NCBI GenBank assembly: GCA_009777245.1
Contig: WRMF01000019.1
Coordinates: 1-45,685 of the forward strand
Reading direction: 5' to 3'
DNA length: 45,685 nucleotides
From: Betaproteobacteria bacterium
GTDB taxonomy: Bacteria; Pseudomonadota; Gammaproteobacteria; Burkholderiales; Rhodocyclaceae
The notes beneath the pieces were generated by a model, which was not told where the DNA came from, made no database searches, and worked only from the letters and a program-made list of their open reading frames with translations. Below are positions 27,733-36,196 of this stretch, one piece after another. A program made the translations under genes and the position numbers. The first letter of the stretch is position 1, and each line of letters begins with the position of its first letter.

Positions 27733-27830
27733 CTAATTTCTCCTCTTGCAAAGATTCAAAAAAACACACCCGTTAAGACTAGTGGATACGTCCGGCTATT
27801 TCAACTTGTTCATCGTAAAACTAACTATGA

Positions 27831-27977
27831 TTTGAAACCCGCCCTTTAGGTCGGCGCGGAGGTTGGAATCCCGGCCTGAAGACCGGGGTTTCGATCATAG
27901 CAATAAGGGAGGGGGTGCAAACTTCTTCCTTGCTCGTTTTGAGCGACAGGCATGAATGCCTGTCGCTAATTTCTTGC
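27831..27977 (+). repeat. Dispersed repeat, family 2 (forward copy) with a strong hairpin
   Basis: It begins TTTGAAACCCGCCC, continues GCGCGGAGGTTGGAATCCCG, and ends CTGTCGCTAATTTCTTGCTG, matching the reverse-complement of 13307-13395. About 60-70 bp of extra sequence separates the halves here. It contains the inverted repeat AGCGACAGGCAT / ATGCCTGTCGCT with a 2-base centre at about 27941-27966. It fills much of the gap between the Sel1 gene and yebC; no gene is visible in 27733-28080. Confidence 0.65.
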
Positions 27978-28080
27978 TGTTCAATGCAAAATACTGCATA
28001 GGCGGCGAGATTATGGTGGTTCAACTCAATACAACGACTATCAGGGGCTTTGCTACCATCTCCTGCGCCTGCCAGTCGTT

Positions 28081-28806
28081 TTACTCCTCAATGACGGCGG
28101 TCGTGTAGACGGCCTGCACGTCATCCAGCGCATCGAGCGCATCCAGGAGCCTTTGCATCTTGACTGCTTCTTCGCCAGTCAGGCTTGTTTCGGCCTCGGC
28201 TCGCATGGTGATCTCGCCCAGGTCCGGCTGAAAACCCAGAGCGGCAAGCGCGCCTTTTACGGCGATGAAATCGCCGGGCGAGGTCAGCACTTCAAAGGAA
28301 CCATCGTCATTGGCAAGCACATCTTCCGCGCCTGCTTCGATGGCGGCGTCCATGAGCCTTGCTTCATCAAGGCCGGGCGCGAATATAAACTGCCCGCAAT
28401 GTTTGAACTGGAAAGCCACGCAACCATCGGTTCCGAGATTACCGCCATGCTTTGAAAACACATGCCGCACTTCGGCAACAGCGCGGGTTTTGTTGTCGGT
28501 CAGGCAATCCACCATGACCGCCGCGCCGCCGATGCCGTAACCCTCATAGCGGGCTTCCACATAATCCACGCCTTCAAGCTCGCCTGAGCCTTTTTTGATG
28601 GCGTGTTCTATTTTGTCCTTGGGCATGTTCTGCTCCTTGGCTTTGTCGACAGCCAGACGCAGACGAGGATTGAAGGCTGGATCAACGCCGCCCATCTTGG
28701 CGGCGACGGTGATTTCCCTGACAACCCGTGAGAATGCCGCGCTGCGTTTTGCATCCTGGCGCCCTTTGCGGTGCTGGATGTTTGCCCACTTTGAATGTCC
28801 GGCCAT
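28081..28806 (-). CDS. yebC: YebC/PmpR-family regulatory protein
   Basis: A 241-residue protein with the signature start [20 protein letters not shown] and family segments [20 protein letters not shown] and [20 protein letters not shown]. The acidic C-terminus includes [20 protein letters not shown]. Members have been described both as DNA-binding regulators and, more recently, as translation factors helping at proline-rich stretches; the sequence does not tell which applies. The full family length is present. It is transcribed away from rpsT. Confidence 0.95.
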   Translation of the reverse strand: MAGHSKWANIQHRKGRQDAKRSAAFSRVVREITVAAKMGGVDPAFNPRLRLAVDKAKEQNMPKDKIEHAIKKGSGELEGVDYVEARYEGYGIGGAAVMVDCLTDNKTRAVAEVRHVFSKHGGNLGTDGCVAFQFKHCGQFIFAPGLDEARLMDAAIEAGAEDVLANDDGSFEVLTSPGDFIAVKGALAALGFQPDLGEITMRAEAETSLTGEEAVKMQRLLDALDALDDVQAVYTTAVIEE

Positions 28807-29100
28807 ATGAAAAGATTCCCGACAACGAAAGCCGTAATTTTACCCGAACCCCGCTCGGATAGTATAGGCAGGCAAGACCTTCACTCGCACGCCTGTAGCA
28901 GAGAGTGGTCAGGGGAAAGGTCTGACCGCGCTGTATAGCTCATCCTCGACTATCATGGGCTTGTCTACTCTCTCCAACACATCGCCTGGCAGTCGCTTGA
29001 GCGGATTGCCATAAACCGCTATATTCAAGCAAGTCACTATATGGCGCGAACCAGGCACGAGCCGCTGTGATACACCGTATCATACCGCGACACAAATCTC
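28807..29100. other. Gap upstream of rpsT with no supported gene
   Basis: The region between yebC and the rpsT promoter has a repeat-like end, AAACCGCTATATTCAAGC near 29015-29032, resembling the inverted end of repeat subfamily B. A 42-codon open frame on the minus strand (about 28922-29050) is not convincing as a gene. Nothing else was seen. Confidence 0.4.
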
Positions 29101-29129
29101 TTGCCAGTTCGGCATTTCTTGCCTATAAT
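29101..29129 (+). promoter_or_regulatory. Strong sigma-70 promoter of rpsT
   Basis: TTGCCA (29101-29106) and a perfect TATAAT (29124-29129) are exactly 17 bp apart, about 30 bp upstream of the rpsT ATG, as expected for a highly expressed ribosomal protein gene. Confidence 0.85.
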
Positions 29130-29159
29130 TGCGGTTTTTCCTTTTTTCAGGATTATCAC

Positions 29160-29423
29160 ATGGCCAACAGCGCACAAGCTCGCAAGCGCGCCCGTCAGAC
29201 CGTCAAGCAAAGAGCGCACAACTTCAGCCTGCGTTCCACGCTGCGTACCGCAATCAAGCGGGTGCGCGCGGCTATTGCCGCTGGCGACAAGGCGGCTGCC
29301 GAAACCGTTTTCCGCCAGTCAACGTCTGTAATTGACCGCATCGCGGACAAGAAAATCATCCACAAGAACAAGGCCGCCCGCCACAAGAGCCGCCTTGCCG
29401 CCCAGATCAAGGCTATAGCGTAA
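29160..29423 (+). CDS. rpsT: 30S ribosomal protein S20
   Basis: An 87-residue, very basic protein, the same length as E. coli S20. It starts [20 protein letters not shown] and ends [14 protein letters not shown]20 binds 16S rRNA early in 30S assembly. The ATG at 29160 is fixed by the conserved MANS start. It is a single-gene unit between its own promoter and a terminator. Confidence 0.98.
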   Translation: MANSAQARKRARQTVKQRAHNFSLRSTLRTAIKRVRAAIAAGDKAAAETVFRQSTSVIDRIADKKIIHKNKAARHKSRLAAQIKAIA

Positions 29424-29438
29424 CCCCTCCATACCCAT

Positions 29439-29468
29439 AAAAAACGGCGCATGAAGCGCCGTTTTTTT
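29439..29468 (+). terminator. Rho-independent terminator of rpsT
   Basis: AAAACGGCGC, loop ATGAA, then GCGCCGTT followed by a run of T, 16 bp after the rpsT stop. Confidence 0.92.
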
Positions 29469-29481
29469 ACATCCGATCCGG

Positions 29482-29522
29482 TTGACTCCATTGATTTTTG
29501 GTATTAAGATTCATTCTCATTT
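29482..29522 (+). promoter_or_regulatory. feoABC promoter with a putative Fur box
   Basis: TTGACT (29482-29487) and TAAGAT (29505-29510) are 17 bp apart. Overlapping the -10, TTAAGATTCATTCTCATTT at about 29504-29522 resembles Fur sites of the GATAATGATTCTCATT kind. Repression by Fe2+-Fur would fit a ferrous iron transporter. It is a by-eye match. Confidence 0.6.
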
Positions 29523-29549
29523 ACAGACACTCCATGCGGAACAAGCGTC

Positions 29550-29810
29550 ATGAGCATTCCATTCAAGGATTTACAGGTAGGCCAGACCGCCTATGTGACC
29601 GGCTTTGCCAAAGACTTGGCAGACCGTTCCTATCTGCGAAAACTCCTGGTAATGGGTTTTACACGCGGCACAAAATTCAAGGTTGTGCGGGTTGCGCCTC
29701 TGGGTGATCCGGTGGAAATCAGGCTGCGCGGATTTTCCTTGAGCTTGAGGAAAGACGAAGCCGCCGCACTGGAAGTCGCGCTTGAACCAGTCTCACGGAG
29801 AGAGCCATGA
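29550..29810 (+). CDS. feoA: Ferrous iron transport protein A
   Basis: An 86-residue SH3-like protein, with the pattern LVMGFTRGTKFKVVRVAPLG and DPVEIRLRGFSLSLRKDEA typical of FeoA. FeoA is cytosolic and supports FeoB-driven Fe2+ uptake. Its stop overlaps the feoB start (ATGA), so the two are coupled. Confidence 0.95.
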   Translation: MSIPFKDLQVGQTAYVTGFAKDLADRSYLRKLLVMGFTRGTKFKVVRVAPLGDPVEIRLRGFSLSLRKDEAAALEVALEPVSRREP

Positions 29811-32104
29811 GCGCGGTTTTTACCATCGCCCTGCTTGGCAACCCGAACTGCGGCAAAACCACGCTCTTCAACGCCTTGACCGGCTCCAGGCAACGGGTCG
29901 GCAACTGGCCCGGGGTAACGGTCGAAAAAAAGAGCGGTCTTCTGTCCCACAAGGGACGCGATATTGAAGTCATTGATCTGCCCGGAGCTTACGCGCTTGA
30001 TGTGCTCCTTGACGCCGCGATTGATGAGCAAATCACGCGCGATTTTATCCTTTCCGGCACAGCCGACCTGATCATAAACATCGTCGACGCTTCCAATCTG
30101 GAGCGCAACCTTTATCTCACCAGTCAATTACTGGAAATGCGGATTCCGATGATTCTGGCGCTAAACATGTGCGATGCGGCAAAAGACAAGGGGATAAAAA
30201 TAGATGTTCCGACGCTTTCCGCCGCCCTTGGCTGTCCGGTCGTACCTCTGGTCGCTACCAGGAAGAGCGAGATCGAAGCCTTGAAAGACTGGCTTATCGC
30301 CGCAAAACCGGAAACCTTGACGCCGCCCGCAAACAATATCGTTTTACCGGAAGCGATAAAAGAGGCGGCTTGCCGTCTGGAAGCCATTATCGCGCCTTCC
30401 TTTCCTGAATCCATACCTCTCGCCTGGGCCTCGGTCAAGGCGCTTGAAGGCGACAGCGGCATCCTGCGGATGATTGACCATGCCGGACAGGAAGCCATCG
30501 AACGGGAACGCCGGGAAGCGGAACGGACGCTGAACGGAGAAGCCGACATCATAATGGCGGACACTCGCTATGCCTTCATCCATCGCCTTATCGCCGACTC
30601 TGTCAAACATGAGCGCCAAGCCTTTCTCAATATTTCCGACCGGATTGACAGGGTTGTCCTGAACCGCATTCTTGGGATTCCCGTATTCCTGGCCATTATG
30701 TACCTGATGTTCATGTTCACCATCAATCTGGGCGGCGCGTTCATAGATTTTTTCGAGGGTATGGCGGAACTCCTGTTTGTCACGGGCGCGGGACATCTCC
30801 TCATTGGCGTCGGCGCGCCGGAATGGCTGATTGTAATTCTGGCGGATTGCATAGGCGGCGGCATCAGGACTGTCGCCGGATTCATCCCGATCGTAGGCTC
30901 CCTCTTCCTGTTTCTTTCCTGTCTGGAATATTCAGGCTATATGGCGCGCGCCGCTTTTGTCATGGATCGTCTAATGCGTTTCGTCGGACTGCCGGGCAAA
31001 TCCTTTGTGCCGATGATTATCGGTTTCGGCTGCAATGTGCCGGCGATCATGGCGAGCCGAACCCTGGAGAGCGAGCGCGGCCGGTTGATGACAATAGCGA
31101 TGACTCCATTCATGTCCTGCGGAGCGCGCCTGCCGGTTTATGCCCTCTTTGCGGTCGCCTTTTTCCCGCAAAGCGGACAAAACATCGTATTTGCCATCTA
31201 CCTTATCGGCATAATAGCCGCCGTGCTTACCGGTCTTCTGATTCGGCGCACCCTGCTGCCGGGTCAGAGCGCGCCTTTCATCATGGAATTGCCGCCTTAT
31301 CATATCCCTGCCATAAAAAGCGTATTGATTCTCACCTGGCATCGGCTGTCCGGCTTCATCGTCAAAGCGGGCAAGATCATCGTGCCTATGGTGATGGTAT
31401 TGAATCTTCTGAATGTCACCGGCACGGACGGCAGTTTCGGGCATGAAAATAGCGAGGATTCCCTGCTCGTTGCCATGAGCCGGGGCATTTCCCCTGTCTT
31501 CGCGCCATTCGGCATTACGGAAGAAAACTGGCCGGCGGCGGTCGGCATCATCACGGGGGTATTGGCAAAAGAAGCTGTGGTCGGCACGTTGAGCGCCCTC
31601 TACGGTCAGATAGCCGCTGCCGAAAACGGCGATGACGGTGAGGAAAAGGATTTCTATTTCTGGCAATCATTGCGGGAAGTCGCCGCAACCGTGCCGGAAG
31701 GCTTGAGCCGGTTGGGACTGAATCCATTTCGCATCAGCGAAGAAGAGGAGGAACAGATTGCGGCGACCAACCTCGCCACCATGTATGCCTTGTTCGGCTC
31801 CACCGCAGCCGCCTTTTCCTATATGTTGTTGATTTTGCTATATTTTCCTTGCGTAGCCGTGCTGGGCGTCATCCGGCAGGAGGCTGGCACGCGCTGGATG
31901 TTGTTTGTCGCCGTGTGGAACACGGCTCTGGGCTTTGGCGTCGCCACCTTCTGTTATCAGGCGTTGACCTTTGCCGCGCATCCGTTTACATCCGCTCTAT
32001 GGCTTGTCGGCATTTTCGCCTTCTTCGGCCTTGCCATGCTCGGCATGGCAAGTCATGGCAAAAGGAACGGAGGTCTGCACCCGCCTATGATAAAACCAAC
32101 ATGA
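29807..32104 (+). CDS. feoB: Ferrous iron transporter B (GTPase-permease)
   Basis: A 765-residue inner membrane Fe2+ transporter. The N-terminal G domain has G1 LLGNPNCGKTTLFNALTG, the switch region NWPGVTVEKKSG, G3 VIDLPGAYAL and G4 LNMCD. The membrane part carries the two Gate motifs, seen in FIPIVGSLFLFLSCLEYSGY / MARAAFVMDRLM and PFMSCGARLPVYALFAVAFF. Length and order match E. coli FeoB (773). Its stop overlaps the feoC start by 4 nt. The likely trigger is iron limitation through the upstream Fur site. Confidence 0.97.
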   Translation: MSAVFTIALLGNPNCGKTTLFNALTGSRQRVGNWPGVTVEKKSGLLSHKGRDIEVIDLPGAYALDVLLDAAIDEQITRDFILSGTADLIINIVDASNLERNLYLTSQLLEMRIPMILALNMCDAAKDKGIKIDVPTLSAALGCPVVPLVATRKSEIEALKDWLIAAKPETLTPPANNIVLPEAIKEAACRLEAIIAPSFPESIPLAWASVKALEGDSGILRMIDHAGQEAIERERREAERTLNGEADIIMADTRYAFIHRLIADSVKHERQAFLNISDRIDRVVLNRILGIPVFLAIMYLMFMFTINLGGAFIDFFEGMAELLFVTGAGHLLIGVGAPEWLIVILADCIGGGIRTVAGFIPIVGSLFLFLSCLEYSGYMARAAFVMDRLMRFVGLPGKSFVPMIIGFGCNVPAIMASRTLESERGRLMTIAMTPFMSCGARLPVYALFAVAFFPQSGQNIVFAIYLIGIIAAVLTGLLIRRTLLPGQSAPFIMELPPYHIPAIKSVLILTWHRLSGFIVKAGKIIVPMVMVLNLLNVTGTDGSFGHENSEDSLLVAMSRGISPVFAPFGITEENWPAAVGIITGVLAKEAVVGTLSALYGQIAAAENGDDGEEKDFYFWQSLREVAATVPEGLSRLGLNPFRISEEEEEQIAATNLATMYALFGSTAAAFSYMLLILLYFPCVAVLGVIRQEAGTRWMLFVAVWNTALGFGVATFCYQALTFAAHPFTSALWLVGIFAFFGLAMLGMASHGKRNGGLHPPMIKPT

Positions 32105-32394
32105 ATGCAGCCATATTAACCCCCGGAGCCTTGCGCGCTTATCTGCGGCAACAGGGCGAGGCAAGCGTATCCGAGCTTTCCGCCCATTTTTCCGCGCCCG
32201 TCAAAATGGTAGAAGGTGTGCTTGCCTATTGGCAGCATCGGGGCAATATCGAGGCACGGAACAGCGGGGCAGACGATCATCATGTTTCGGAAAAATCCGC
32301 GCTTCCCTGCGGCGGCGGTTGTTCGGCCTGCCTCACCGCCTGCGCTGATTTCAACGCCATATCGTCCAGTCCCGTATTACGCTGGAAGGAGTAG
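32101..32394 (+). CDS. feoC: FeoC-like winged-helix [Fe-S] regulator
   Basis: A 97-residue protein starting MNAAILTPGALRAYLRQQGE, with a winged-helix ASVSELSAHFSAPVKMVEGV and YWQHRGNIEA. A cysteine cluster CGGGCSACLTAC near the C-terminus could bind an oxygen-sensitive Fe-S cluster, as in known FeoC proteins. FeoC is thought to stabilise or regulate FeoB. The ATGA overlap with feoB supports coupling. The family call rests on domain, Cys motif and position. Confidence 0.85.
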   Translation: MNAAILTPGALRAYLRQQGEASVSELSAHFSAPVKMVEGVLAYWQHRGNIEARNSGADDHHVSEKSALPCGGGCSACLTACADFNAISSSPVLRWKE

Positions 32395-32395
32395 C

Positions 32396-32550
32396 TATAG
32401 CGGTTTTATAGTGTTTTCGCAAATAACGAGACTATCAGGAAACGCTTTGCTCCCCTCTCCCGCTTGCGGGAGAGGGGAAGGGGGAGAGGGAGGAAAGGCG
32501 CTCACTCCAATCTATCAACCTGCCAATCTATCAGACGGAAAGCAAACCGT
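32396..32550. repeat. MITE-like repeat end with a shared 54-bp tail
   Basis: Two nested ends are visible: TATAGCGGTTT at 32396 and TATAGTGTTTTCGCAAATAA at about 32408. A hairpin CCCCTCTCCCGC/GCGGGAGAGGGG follows. The block 32494-32547 (AAAGGCGCTCACTCCAATCT ... GACGGAAAGCAAAC) recurs at 45444-45497 with two mismatches, so these are two copies of one larger repeat. Confidence 0.7.
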
Positions 32551-32694
32551 CATTTTCGCAAAGGCGGGAATCCAGTACGGCGCTGAAAGTAACGACAAAT
32601 TTCCAGAACAGGGCAGAAACGATATTCCCATACAGAAATGCCAGATGAACGGAAAGGCATTTCTGGATTCCCGCCTTCGCGGGAATGACGCATG
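32551..32694. repeat. dRS3-like inverted-repeat element
   Basis: AAGGCGGGAATCCAG near 32560-32575 is inverted as CTGGATTCCCGCCTT near 32657-32675. The right end contains ATTCCC-GCCTTCGC-GGGAAT, the 6-8-6 plan of neisserial dRS3 repeats. Outer GTCATT/AATGAC bases also pair. No coding capacity was seen. Confidence 0.6.
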
Positions 32695-32713
32695 ATTAGA
32701 TGCGGGAGAGGGC

Positions 32714-32747
32714 TATAATTGTTTCTGCAAATAGCGAGACTGTCAGG
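32714..32747 (+). repeat. MITE-like terminal repeat, single end
   Basis: TATAATTGTTTCTGCAAATA followed by GCGAGACTGTCAGG matches the ends of the 13210 and 18405 elements. No partner end in inverted orientation was found close by. Confidence 0.6.
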
Positions 32748-32766
32748 GCGCGCGTTTTACTCCCTG

Positions 32767-32887
32767 CAAACCCCCGCCACTTCGGTGCGTCCCCTTTGAC
32801 TTGCGGCAAAGCCAAAAGGGGTCTGGCGGCATTGGGGTTAGCCCCCCTTTCTAAATAAAGGGTGTGTCCCGTAGGGACGGGGGTTTG
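32767..32887. repeat. 121-bp element with perfect 10-bp terminal inverted repeats
   Basis: CAAACCCCCG at 32767-32776 is mirrored by CGGGGGTTTG at 32878-32887. A related, shorter version starts with CAAACCCCCGGCG at 45492 and has the GCGGCATTGG block inverted. There is no open frame of note. With its neighbours it accounts for the feoC-hslU gap (32395-32949). Confidence 0.6.
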
Positions 32888-32949
32888 ACAAAAGATGCCC
32901 CTGCGAGCCTGCGCTTTTCCTCGCATCACAACACGTAATGCCCCTGGCG

Positions 32950-34320
32950 TCACAACACGTAACGCGACAAATCCTCGTTCGCGGCCAGTTCGTTCAACCG
33001 CCCGTCCACATAAGCCGCATCAATCTCCAACTGTCCGGACGTTCTCCCATCCGCGTCAAAGGAAATTTCTTCCAGCAGCTTCTCCAGCACCGTATAGAGC
33101 CTGCGCGCCCCTATATTCTCGGTCTTTTCATTAACCTGAAAGGCAATTTCCGCCAGTCTCTTGATCGCATCCGGCGTAAATTCCAACTGCAAGCCTTCGG
33201 TCGCCAGCAACGCCTGATATTGCCGGGTCAGACAGGCATCCGTCTGGGTCAAAATCCGCTCAAAATCCTGAATCCCCAACGAATCCAGCTCGACACGAAT
33301 GGGAAAACGCCCCTGCAACTCAGGAATAAGATCAGAAGGCTTGGCAAGATGAAACGCGCCTGACGCAATGAACAAAATATGATCCGTCTTCACCATGCCG
33401 TAGCGCGTGGAAATCGTAGTTCCTTCAACCAACGGCAAAAGGTCGCGCTGCACGCCCTGGCGGGAGACATCCGCGCCTTGGGTGGATGTGCGGCTTGCCA
33501 CCTTGTCAATCTCATCCAGAAACACAATTCCATTCTGCTCCACGCTTTTTAACGCAGACACCTTCACATCTTCCTGATTGACGAGCCTTGACGCCTCCTC
33601 ATCCGTAAGTAATTTCATGGCTTCCCTGATTTTCAGGCGACGGCTTTTGCTGCGCCCGCCCGACAGGTTCTGAAACATGCCCTGTATCTGATTGGCAAGC
33701 TCCTCCATGCCTGGCGGCGCAAAAATCTCCGTCTGCTCGCCTTGCGCGGTCACTTCAATCTCGATTTCCTTGTCGTCCAGATCGCCCTCGCGCAGTTTTT
33801 TACGGAATTTCTGCCGAGTGCTGTTCGCCTTTTCGTCCCCTTCTACGCCTTCCGCAAAAAACCCGGCATTACGCGCCGGCGGCAACAATGCGTCAAGCAC
33901 TCGCTCTTCCGCTGCGTCCTCGGCGCGAACGCGCACCTCGCGCATGGCCTTTTCCCGCTTTTCCTTGACCGCAATCTCGACCAGATCGCGGACTATCGAA
34001 TCAACATCCCGCCCGACATAACCGACTTCCGTAAACTTGGTGGCTTCTACCTTGATGAACGGAGCATCCGCCAGCCGCGCCAAGCGCCTTGCGATTTCCG
34101 TCTTTCCCACGCCGGTGGGGCCGATCATCAGAATGTTCTTCGGGGTGATTTCGGAACGCAACGGCTCCGCGACACAGGAGCGCCTCCAGCGGTTTCTGAG
34201 CGCGATGGCAACCGCCCGTTTGGCCTTGCCCTGCCCTACAATATGCTTGTCAAGCTCACGCGCTATTTCTTCCGGCGTCATTGGCGCGCCTGTTTTTCCG
34301 GTTTTCATTATTGCAGCCAT
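32950..34320 (-). CDS. hslU: HslU, ATPase subunit of the HslUV protease
   Basis: HslU unfolds proteins and feeds them to HslV. The 456-residue protein has [20 protein letters not shown], Walker [21 protein letters not shown], the pore loop [15 protein letters not shown], Walker [15 protein letters not shown] and the conserved C-terminal tail LSRYVL that docks into HslV. The ATG at 34318-34320 directly abuts the hslV stop. Later in-frame ATGs at about 34308 and 34281 ([13 protein letters not shown], the usual start elsewhere) are alternatives. Confidence 0.97.
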   Translation of the reverse strand: MAAIMKTGKTGAPMTPEEIARELDKHIVGQGKAKRAVAIALRNRWRRSCVAEPLRSEITPKNILMIGPTGVGKTEIARRLARLADAPFIKVEATKFTEVGYVGRDVDSIVRDLVEIAVKEKREKAMREVRVRAEDAAEERVLDALLPPARNAGFFAEGVEGDEKANSTRQKFRKKLREGDLDDKEIEIEVTAQGEQTEIFAPPGMEELANQIQGMFQNLSGGRSKSRRLKIREAMKLLTDEEASRLVNQEDVKVSALKSVEQNGIVFLDEIDKVASRTSTQGADVSRQGVQRDLLPLVEGTTISTRYGMVKTDHILFIASGAFHLAKPSDLIPELQGRFPIRVELDSLGIQDFERILTQTDACLTRQYQALLATEGLQLEFTPDAIKRLAEIAFQVNEKTENIGARRLYTVLEKLLEEISFDADGRTSGQLEIDAAYVDGRLNELAANEDLSRYVL

Positions 34321-34860
34321 TTATCCAGCCAATTCTTCCAAGGTAAAATTCTTGTTGGTATAAACGCAGGTATCCCCGGCGATTTCCAGGGACTTGCGGA
34401 CTATTTCCAGGGGCGAAAGCCCGGTATTTTCCAACAGCGCCCGCGCCGCGCTCTGGGCATACGCGCCGCCCGACCCGATGGCGGCAATGCCGTGTTCCGG
34501 CTCCAGCACATCGCCATTGCCGGTTATTACCAGCGTGTTTTCAACATCAGCAACTATCAGCATCGCCTCCAATCGGCGCAACATCCGGTCGGTGCGCCAG
34601 TCCTTCGCCAGCTCCACCGAGGCGCGAAGAAGATTGCCCTGATGCTTTTCCAGCTTGGATTCAAACAGGTCAAGCAGGGTAAAGGCATCCGCCGTAGCAC
34701 CGGCGAATCCCACGAGAATGCGGTCATGATATAGGCGGCGAATTTTCCGCGCCGTGTGTTTAATCACCGTGCCGCCCAAGGTCACCTGCCCGTCGCCCCC
34801 CATTGCGACAACAGCCCCCCGCCGCGCCGACACAATGGTCGTGCCATGATATTGCTCCAT
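34321..34860 (-). CDS. hslV: HslV, peptidase subunit of the HslUV protease
   Basis: A 179-residue proteasome-like threonine peptidase. MEQYHG is a short propeptide before the catalytic TTIVSARRG, and [29 protein letters not shown] and [19 protein letters not shown] are family motifs. The MEQ(Y/F)HG propeptide is typical of betaproteobacteria. It is translated just ahead of hslU and follows the STAS-domain gene by 6 bp. Confidence 0.97.
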   Translation of the reverse strand: MEQYHGTTIVSARRGAVVAMGGDGQVTLGGTVIKHTARKIRRLYHDRILVGFAGATADAFTLLDLFESKLEKHQGNLLRASVELAKDWRTDRMLRRLEAMLIVADVENTLVITGNGDVLEPEHGIAAIGSGGAYAQSAARALLENTGLSPLEIVRKSLEIAGDTCVYTNKNFTLEELAG

Positions 34861-34866
34861 AATGCC

Positions 34867-36108
34867 TCAGTATCTGGAAAGCTCGACTTTAGCCACCTGA
34901 TCAACGCCCATAACCCGCAGCAATTCAGCCACCATCCGGTTGGGATGGACGATTGTCGCCTTCCCCGCCGCTTTCAGGACGTTAACCAGCATCCCGGCGC
35001 TGACAAAATCAATGCGACTGACGCCGGAAAAATCCAGACGGTTTTCCTCGCCCGGCTTCAGAAGCTGCTGCACGGATTCCATCTTGCCCTGAAGCAAGGC
35101 TCCCTCCAGCCGCTGCATACTCCGACGCTCAATTTTTTGTCCGTCCGCTCCGATAACAGGCTCCGCTTCCTTGTCCTTGTCTGAGGCGTCGGGAACGACA
35201 GGCGGGCGCTTTGGCGGCTCCCACGAAGGCGGAGAAAGCTCAAAGGCAATCGCATAATCAACCGCCTTTTCCTCAAAATCCTCTTCCCTGCCCAGAAAGT
35301 GGTACAACTCAAACAATAACTTCCAGAAACCGAGGTCGCTTTCCTGACCCTTGCCTTCCGCAGATAGCCTCGCCGCCAGACGGTCGGCCTGCGCGTCCGC
35401 CTGCGACAGACCCCAGGCCAGATCAAGACGACGCGCCTTGGCCAGAATTTCCGCAAGCTCCGACGCGCCATCGGGATCAATGCCGGCCAGCCGCCCCATA
35501 TCCACGCGACGCGCTTCCTTGTTGGCGACGGCTTTTCGCAAGATTTCCAGCGACGGATTGTTGACGGCAAGCACTCCCTGTATCGCAACCAGACCGGACA
35601 GGCCGGACTTCTTCGCCTGCACTTCAGAAGACTTCACAACCCAGGAAGGCGGCGACAACTCGCAGGTTCGCGCGAATTCCGCGCCCAGGGCGTCAAATGC
35701 CGCTTGATCGCCGGTCACGCGGAACAAGTCGAACAGCATGTGCCAGAGCTTCAACGCTTCCGGATCATTGGTGTCCTGAATCGCGCTTTCCAGCGTGCTT
35801 CGGGCGACATCGTTCTGCCCATTGGCGTAGGCAATCGCGGCATGTTCGCCGACTTCAACATAAGGGTTGCCCCCTTCAAGAATTTCCACACCGTAGCCGC
35901 CATTCACCCGCGTATTGGTATCTTCAAGCTCGAAAGACCATTCTGTCTCAGCAGCCGACGGCTTGGCAGGCGCAGGCTTGGGCGCAAGCGCGTCCTTATC
36001 GGGCGGTTCCAAAAGATCGCCATCCGCAGCATCCTTCGCCTTCGGAACACGGGCGGAAACAGGAGCAGGCATCTTGACATCGGGTTTCTTGAAAAACGAA
36101 AAGACCAT
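34867..36108 (-). CDS. STAS-domain protein with internal duplication
   Basis: A 413-residue protein. After a Pro/Ala-rich N-terminus (about 1-55), two copies of a helical unit end in the same motif: LWHMLFDLFRVTGDQAAFDA to CELSPPSWV (about 131-170), and FWKLLFELYHFLGREEDFEE to FELSPPSWEPP (about 278-315). Each is followed by a STAS-like segment; the last is clear: LDFSGVSRIDFVSAGMLVNV, then HPNRMVAELLRVMGVDQ. STAS domains act in partner-switching and NTP-sensing regulation. No signal peptide is seen. It lies 6 bp upstream of hslV on the same strand. Its function is unknown. Confidence 0.82.
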   Translation of the reverse strand: MVFSFFKKPDVKMPAPVSARVPKAKDAADGDLLEPPDKDALAPKPAPAKPSAAETEWSFELEDTNTRVNGGYGVEILEGGNPYVEVGEHAAIAYANGQNDVARSTLESAIQDTNDPEALKLWHMLFDLFRVTGDQAAFDALGAEFARTCELSPPSWVVKSSEVQAKKSGLSGLVAIQGVLAVNNPSLEILRKAVANKEARRVDMGRLAGIDPDGASELAEILAKARRLDLAWGLSQADAQADRLAARLSAEGKGQESDLGFWKLLFELYHFLGREEDFEEKAVDYAIAFELSPPSWEPPKRPPVVPDASDKDKEAEPVIGADGQKIERRSMQRLEGALLQGKMESVQQLLKPGEENRLDFSGVSRIDFVSAGMLVNVLKAAGKATIVHPNRMVAELLRVMGVDQVAKVELSRY

Positions 36109-36196
36109 GATAAAAACCTCTCTGAAACTGACAGCTTGTTGAAGCTAACGATCCTTTACTTCTAACACAGCACGCAAAGACAAACAACCCCGAAAA

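Noticed and set aside
28922-29050. Small minus-strand frame (about 42 codons, including [20 protein letters not shown])
   Set aside because: The composition looks gene-like, but there is no ribosome-binding site or recognisable family, and it overlaps a repeat-like end. It may be a remnant.
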